A stretch of DNA of 64,000 bases from Streptomyces cucumeris. GTDB taxonomy: Bacteria > Actinomycetota > Actinomycetes > Streptomycetales > Streptomycetaceae. Below, in pieces: positions 60,542 to 64,000 of this stretch; the stretch's first letter is position 1; each line of letters begins with the position of its first letter. The notes beneath the pieces were generated by a model. The model ran no database searches, was not told the origin of the DNA, and worked only from the letters and a program-made list of their open reading frames with translations. A program made the translations under genes and the position numbers. The stretch spans positions 220,442 to 284,441 of the forward strand of contig NZ_JANCLX010000009.1 of the NCBI RefSeq assembly GCF_024295805.1, in the 5' to 3' direction.

Positions 60542-60935
60542 GTCGGGATCCTTCCACGGGATCGGGCGCCTGCCGCCACCCCAGCGCGGCCAGCCCCTGC
60601 TCGGCGTTGAGGGCGGTCTCCACGCCGACCAGTTCGATACCCAGCTCGACCAGTGTGATGGCCACCGGCGGCCGCATCCCCGCCACGATCACCCGGGCGC
60701 CCAGCAGCCGCGCCACGGTGGTCAGTTCCATCAGGGTGCGCGCCACGAAGGAGTCGATGATCTCCAGCCGTGAGATGTCGATGAGCACCCCGCGGGCGCT
60801 CGAGCCCGAGATCCGCTCGGTCAGCTCCTCGGTGAAGGCGACGGCGGCGCCGTCGTCCAGCTCGTTGAGCAACCCGGTGACCAGGACGTCACCCAGCCGC
60901 AGGATCGGCACGCCCGCGAGGCGTGGCGCGGTCAC
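60525..60935 (-). CDS. rsbS: RsbS-like STAS-domain stressosome scaffold
   Basis: STAS protein of 136 residues, a structural subunit of the stressosome core. The fold starts VPILRLGDVLVTGL; the phosphorylatable serine is Ser62 in DISRLEIIDSFVARTL, equivalent to Ser59 of Bacillus RsbS. A C-terminal tail of about 15 residues (ending RRGAGR) is extra. Its ATG overlaps the rsbR stop (ATGA). Confidence 0.94.
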   Translation of the reverse strand: MTAPRLAGVPILRLGDVLVTGLLNELDDGAAVAFTEELTERISGSSARGVLIDISRLEIIDSFVARTLMELTTVARLLGARVIVAGMRPPVAITLVELGIELVGVETALNAEQGLAALGWRQAPDPVEGSRRGAGR

Positions 60936-61810
60936 CGGCTCTCTCCGTCGTCCCCGTCGGGGCCCGGACCGTCGATCAGCTTGATGGCGGCCGCCAGCGC
61001 GTCGGCCAGCGTCGCGCGGGTCAGGATGGCGGACAGATCGATCCCGAGCTGGGCGATGGTCTGCGCGATCGACGGACGGACGCCGCTGATCACACAGTCG
61101 GCGCCCATCAGCCGCACCGCGTTGACCGTCTGCATCAGATGCTGCGCGACCGCGGTGTCCACCGTGGGCACACCCGTGATGTCCACGATCGCGACCAGTG
61201 CCTCATGGTCCTGTATGGCCTGGAGCAGGTTCTCCATCACCACCTGGGTGCGGGCGGTGTCCAGGGTGCCGATCAGCGGAACCGCCAGCACCTGCCGCCA
61301 CAGCCGGACCACCGGGGTGGACAGCTCCATCAACTGCTGGCTCTGCCGCCGGATGATGTCCTCGCGGCCCTCGACATAGGTCTCGAACGACAGCGCTCCG
61401 GCCGCGTCCATCAGCCGGTTGATGAACACCGCCGACGCGAACAGCTCCTCCGCGTCCCGGGTCTCCCGCTGCACCGCCTTGAGCAGCGCCTCCTTGAGCG
61501 CGAGCACCGCGAGCGAGGTCACCGTCGGAGTGGCCCCGCCGCGCGCGCGGCGCATCGACAGCCGCACCACCGCTTCGTGCAGCCCGGTGTGGGAGGTGAC
61601 CACCCGGTCCACCGGCACACCGCTCTCCAGACCCGAGACCAGCGCGTCGATCAACGCGTCGGCCTCCTCGCGGAGTTCGGCCTCGCTGATGTCCGTCCCC
61701 AGCAGCGCCTGCTCCAGCTGCAGCTCCACCCAGCGGTCGGCGATTTCCGCGTCCCGCTCACGCAGCGCCCTGGTCAGGCGTTCCCGTACGGCGGCCTCAC
61801 TGGTAGTCAC
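60932..61810 (-). CDS. rsbR: RsbR-like stressosome sensor
   Basis: A 292-residue protein. Residues 1 to about 155 are a helical sensor domain (RsbR_N-like, no heme or flavin motif seen); the C-terminal STAS domain follows a linker with ELSTPVV. The two phosphorylation sites of Bacillus RsbRA have clear counterparts: Thr165 in the linker and Thr219 in DITGVPTVDTAVA. It should form the turrets of a 1.8-MDa-type complex with RsbS. GTG 61810 is chosen because AAAGGG lies 6 nt upstream; ATG 61816 abuts that site. First gene of the operon. A GGGTAT box (61874-61879) upstream lacks a matching -35. Confidence 0.92.
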   Translation of the reverse strand: MTTSEAAVRERLTRALRERDAEIADRWVELQLEQALLGTDISEAELREEADALIDALVSGLESGVPVDRVVTSHTGLHEAVVRLSMRRARGGATPTVTSLAVLALKEALLKAVQRETRDAEELFASAVFINRLMDAAGALSFETYVEGREDIIRRQSQQLMELSTPVVRLWRQVLAVPLIGTLDTARTQVVMENLLQAIQDHEALVAIVDITGVPTVDTAVAQHLMQTVNAVRLMGADCVISGVRPSIAQTIAQLGIDLSAILTRATLADALAAAIKLIDGPGPDGDDGESR

Positions 61811-62013
61811 GCGCATCCCTTTCGCGCCAGCCTGCGCTCTGTTGTCGGACGGCAAATGTTATCGATCTTCCAGATACCCCGGAAGACGATGCCCGTCCCT
61901 CCCGCCGTCCCCATACCGCCGCCTTCCGCTGCGTTCCAGTCAACTTCTGACACCATGCGCGGCGCCGAGTACCCCCGGGCGCGCACCTCACACCTGCCGG
62001 GGCGGAACGGGAA

Positions 62014-62889
62014 TCAGCAGCACCCCGCGGCCAGGTCCACCGCGGTGGCGCCCGGGAGGGTGCGCTTGTTGCGGGACGCCCGGTTGCGGGCGGCGAGTTG
62101 GTCGTCGGCAGGGTATCCGACCTCTTCCAGCGTCAGACCGTGCGGGCGGACGACATGGACGGCGGAGTCACGCACACCCGCGGCCAGCACCCGGCCGGGC
62201 CAGTCCGCGGGACGGTGGCCGTCGCCCACGAAGAGCAGGGCACCGACCAGGGAACGGACCATGTTGTGGCAGAAGGCGTCGGCTCGCACCGTGGCGGTGA
62301 TCACACCGTCCGGACCGCGCTCCCAGCTCAGCCGCTGGAGGGTGCGGATGGTGGTCGCGCCGTCGCGGCGCTTGCAGTAGGCGGCGAAGTCGTGTTCGCC
62401 CACCAGCCGTGTCGAGGCGGCGTTCATCGCGTCCACGTCCAGCGGCCAGTCGTGCCAGAGCACATGGCCGCGCAGCAGCGGATCGACACCACCGGGGTGA
62501 TCGCTGACGCGGTAGGCGTAGCGGCGCCAGACCGCGGAGAAGCGGGCGTTGAAACCGGCGGGCGCCTCGGCGACGCGCCACACCCGCACATCGTGCGGCA
62601 GCCGTCCGGCCAGCCGGCGCAGCAGCTTGTCCCGGTGCTCGGCCCACAGCGGCTCCGGCAGATCGACGTGGGCGACCTGGCCGCGGGCGTGCACCCCCGC
62701 GTCGGTACGGCCCGCGACGGTCAGCTCATAGGTCTCGGACGAACGGGTCACCGTGCGCAGCGCGGTCTCCAGTTCGCCCTGCACGGTGCGCCGCTCGCGC
62801 TGCTTCGCCCAGCCCGAGAAGTCCGCGCCGTCGTAGCTCAGGTCCAGCCGGACCCGTACGAAGCCGGGAGCCGCCTCGTCACTCACCAC
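62014..62889 (-). CDS. truA: tRNA pseudouridine(38-40) synthase
   Basis: Makes pseudouridine at positions 38-40 of the tRNA anticodon stem. 291 residues. The RNA-binding start is VRVRLDLSYDGADFSGWAKQ; the catalytic Asp lies in AGRTDAGVHARGQ; FCHNMVRSLVGALL is the C-terminal hallmark. It is 121 bp downstream of rplQ in the same direction, beyond a strong hairpin, as in most actinobacteria. Confidence 0.97.
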   Translation of the reverse strand: MVSDEAAPGFVRVRLDLSYDGADFSGWAKQRERRTVQGELETALRTVTRSSETYELTVAGRTDAGVHARGQVAHVDLPEPLWAEHRDKLLRRLAGRLPHDVRVWRVAEAPAGFNARFSAVWRRYAYRVSDHPGGVDPLLRGHVLWHDWPLDVDAMNAASTRLVGEHDFAAYCKRRDGATTIRTLQRLSWERGPDGVITATVRADAFCHNMVRSLVGALLFVGDGHRPADWPGRVLAAGVRDSAVHVVRPHGLTLEEVGYPADDQLAARNRASRNKRTLPGATAVDLAAGCC

Positions 62890-62920
62890 AGTTCCTCTCG
62901 ATCACGCGGGACATGCGGAA

Positions 62921-62948
62921 GGGCCCGCCCCTGTGGTGGGGCGGGCCC
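62921..62948 (-). terminator. Terminator of rpoA-rplQ
   Basis: Perfect 11-bp stem GGGCCCGCCCC / GGGGCGGGCCC with a 6-nt loop, 62 bp past the rplQ stop and before truA. Confidence 0.85.
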
Positions 62949-63010
62949 GTCCGTGCGGCCGTCAGACGGCTCGGGCGTCCGGCTCACCCCCGCTCGCGCG
63001 GGGAGTGGGC

Positions 63011-63508
63011 TCAGGCGTCCTTGGACTCCTCGGCGGCCTCGGCCGGAGCCTCGTCCTTCTTCAGGTCCGCGACAGCCTGGTCACCGGCGGCGTCCTTGGC
63101 GGTGCGCTTGGTGGCGGCCTCGGCCTCGCCGACCGCCTCCTGCTGCACGGTCAGCGCCTCGACCAGCTCGATGACCGCCATCGGGGCGTTGTCGCCACGA
63201 CGGTTGCCGATCTTGGTGATACGGGTGTAGCCACCCGGCCGGTTCTCGTAGCGCGGCCCGATCTCGGTGAAGAGAGTGTGCACAACGCTCTTGTCACGGA
63301 TGGTCGCGAGCACCAGACGGCGGTTGTGAAGGTCGCCCTTCTTCGCCTTGGTGACCAGCTTCTCCGCGACCGGGCGCAGGCGGCGGGCCTTCGCCTCGGT
63401 GGTGGTGATCCGGCCGTGCTCGAACAGCGCGGTGGCGAGGTTCGCCAGCATGAGCCGCTCGTGCGCAGCGCTGCCGCCCAGACGGGCGCCCTTGGTGGGC
63501 TTCGGCAT
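63011..63508 (-). CDS. rplQ: Ribosomal protein L17
   Basis: Large-subunit protein next to the exit tunnel. 165 residues; the conserved core MPKPTKGARLGGSAAHERLM, LVTKAKKGDLHNRRLVL and GGYTRITKIGNRRGDNAPMAVIELV is complete. A C-terminal Ala/Glu/Lys-rich extension of about 45 residues is usual in Streptomyces. It follows rpoA by 78 bp, the end of the large ribosomal protein cluster. Confidence 0.98.
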   Translation of the reverse strand: MPKPTKGARLGGSAAHERLMLANLATALFEHGRITTTEAKARRLRPVAEKLVTKAKKGDLHNRRLVLATIRDKSVVHTLFTEIGPRYENRPGGYTRITKIGNRRGDNAPMAVIELVEALTVQQEAVGEAEAATKRTAKDAAGDQAVADLKKDEAPAEAAEESKDA

Positions 63509-63586
63509 GTGTTTCTCCTAGGTGTCTGCACCGGCCGTATCAGGTACCGGTGTCAGTTACCGACGAGCGTGCGCCCGCCGGAGGTC

Positions 63587-64000
63587 TCAGTACTGCTCGG
63601 TCTCCACGAAACCGGCGTCCGCGTCGTCGTCCGCGCCGAAGGCGTCCGCGGCGGCGGTCGGGTCGAATCCGGGCGGGCTGTCCTTGAGCGCCAGGCCCAT
63701 ACCGGCCAGCTTCGCCTTGACCTCGTCGATCGACTTGGCACCGAAGTTGCGGATGTCCAGCAGGTCCGCCTCGGAACGGGCCACCAGCTCGCCCACCGAG
63801 TGGATGCCCTCACGCTTGAGGCAGTTGTACGAGCGGACCGTGAGCTCGAGCTCCTCGATCGGCAGCGCCAGATCGGCGGCCAGGGCGGCGTCCGTCGGGG
63901 ACGGACCCATGTCGATGCCCTCGGCGTCCACGTTCAGCTCGCGGGCCAGGCCGAACAGCTCGACCAGGGTCTTACCGGCCGACGCCATGGCATCGCGCGG
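63587..64000 (-). CDS. rpoA: RNA polymerase alpha subunit, C-terminal part (5' end off the window)
   Basis: The 3' part of rpoA, 137 codons visible and open to the right edge. It covers the end of the N-terminal dimerisation domain (TLVELFGLARELN), the acidic linker and the full alpha-CTD (IEELELTVRSYNCLKREGIHSVGEL, ARSEADLLDIRNFGAKSIDEVKAKL), which binds UP elements and activators. The tail is acidic (FGADDDADAGFVETEQY). The full protein should be about 340 residues, so roughly 200 N-terminal residues lie outside. Confidence 0.97.
   Translation of the reverse strand, partial: PRDAMASAGKTLVELFGLARELNVDAEGIDMGPSPTDAALAADLALPIEELELTVRSYNCLKREGIHSVGELVARSEADLLDIRNFGAKSIDEVKAKLAGMGLALKDSPPGFDPTAAADAFGADDDADAGFVETEQY

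Overview
The window is a stretch of a high-GC actinobacterial chromosome, almost certainly from a Streptomyces or very close relative. The reasons are a GC-rich third codon position throughout, WhiD and BldM proteins that look like those of Streptomyces, GroEL1 with a histidine-rich tail behind CIRCE operators, WhiJ-like XRE/DUF397 genes, and the conserved actinobacterial order rpoA-rplQ-truA ... rplM-rpsI-glmM ... glmS-acpS ... alr-tsaE-tsaB-rimI-tsaD ... groES-groEL ... whiD, bldM, sigD-like, guaB, guaB3. That core runs mostly on the minus strand. No phage, CRISPR array, rRNA or tRNA was recognised.

Layout from left to right. 0-8 kb: a truncated glpD, a nucleotide-sugar dehydrogenase-like protein that lacks its catalytic cysteine, a TetR regulator, and an unusual pair of a DUF6049-type secreted protein and an extra MreB homologue. 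8-17.5 kb: purine synthesis (guaB3, guaB), a SigD-like sigma factor, the developmental regulators bldM (behind a near-ideal sigma-BldN promoter) and whiD, a LysR/SDR divergent pair, and the groES-groEL1 operon under two CIRCE elements and a strong housekeeping promoter. 17.5-29.5 kb is more accessory: a polysaccharide-deacetylase lipoprotein, a THUMP-like methyltransferase, a WhiJ-type triad (ATPase-fold protein, XRE, DUF397), an MFS exporter with its TetR repressor and operator, arylamine N-acetyltransferase, an orphan WXG100 protein, and a STAND (NB-ARC/TPR) ATPase divergent from a coupled small-protein/DUF6879 pair.

29.5-48.5 kb: the t6A tRNA-modification genes tsaD, rimI, tsaB and tsaE interleaved with small unknown genes; an alpha/beta hydrolase and alr; a tnpB-only IS605-type element lying between alr and nnrD; a complete beta-lactamase regulon (blaB-blaA divergent from a class A lipoprotein enzyme); acpS, glmS, a lipoprotein, coaA and a DUF389 protein. 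48.5-57.8 kb: glmM, rpsI-rplM, an ABC-F protein, secreted proteins and a two-domain glycosyltransferase. 57.8-61.8 kb: a compact stressosome-type operon, rsbR-rsbS-rsbT followed by two PP2C phosphatase genes, all with overlapping stop and start codons. 62-64 kb: truA, rplQ and the 3' end of rpoA.

Together the core genes serve translation (ribosomal proteins, RNA polymerase alpha, tRNA modification), cell-wall precursor supply (glmS, glmM, alr, MreB) and cofactor synthesis (coaA, acpS, nnrD). The accessory genes add beta-lactam resistance, export, stress signalling and development. Start sites were chosen by ribosome-binding sites, overlaps and family N-termini. All function calls come from reading the sequence; no database search was possible.
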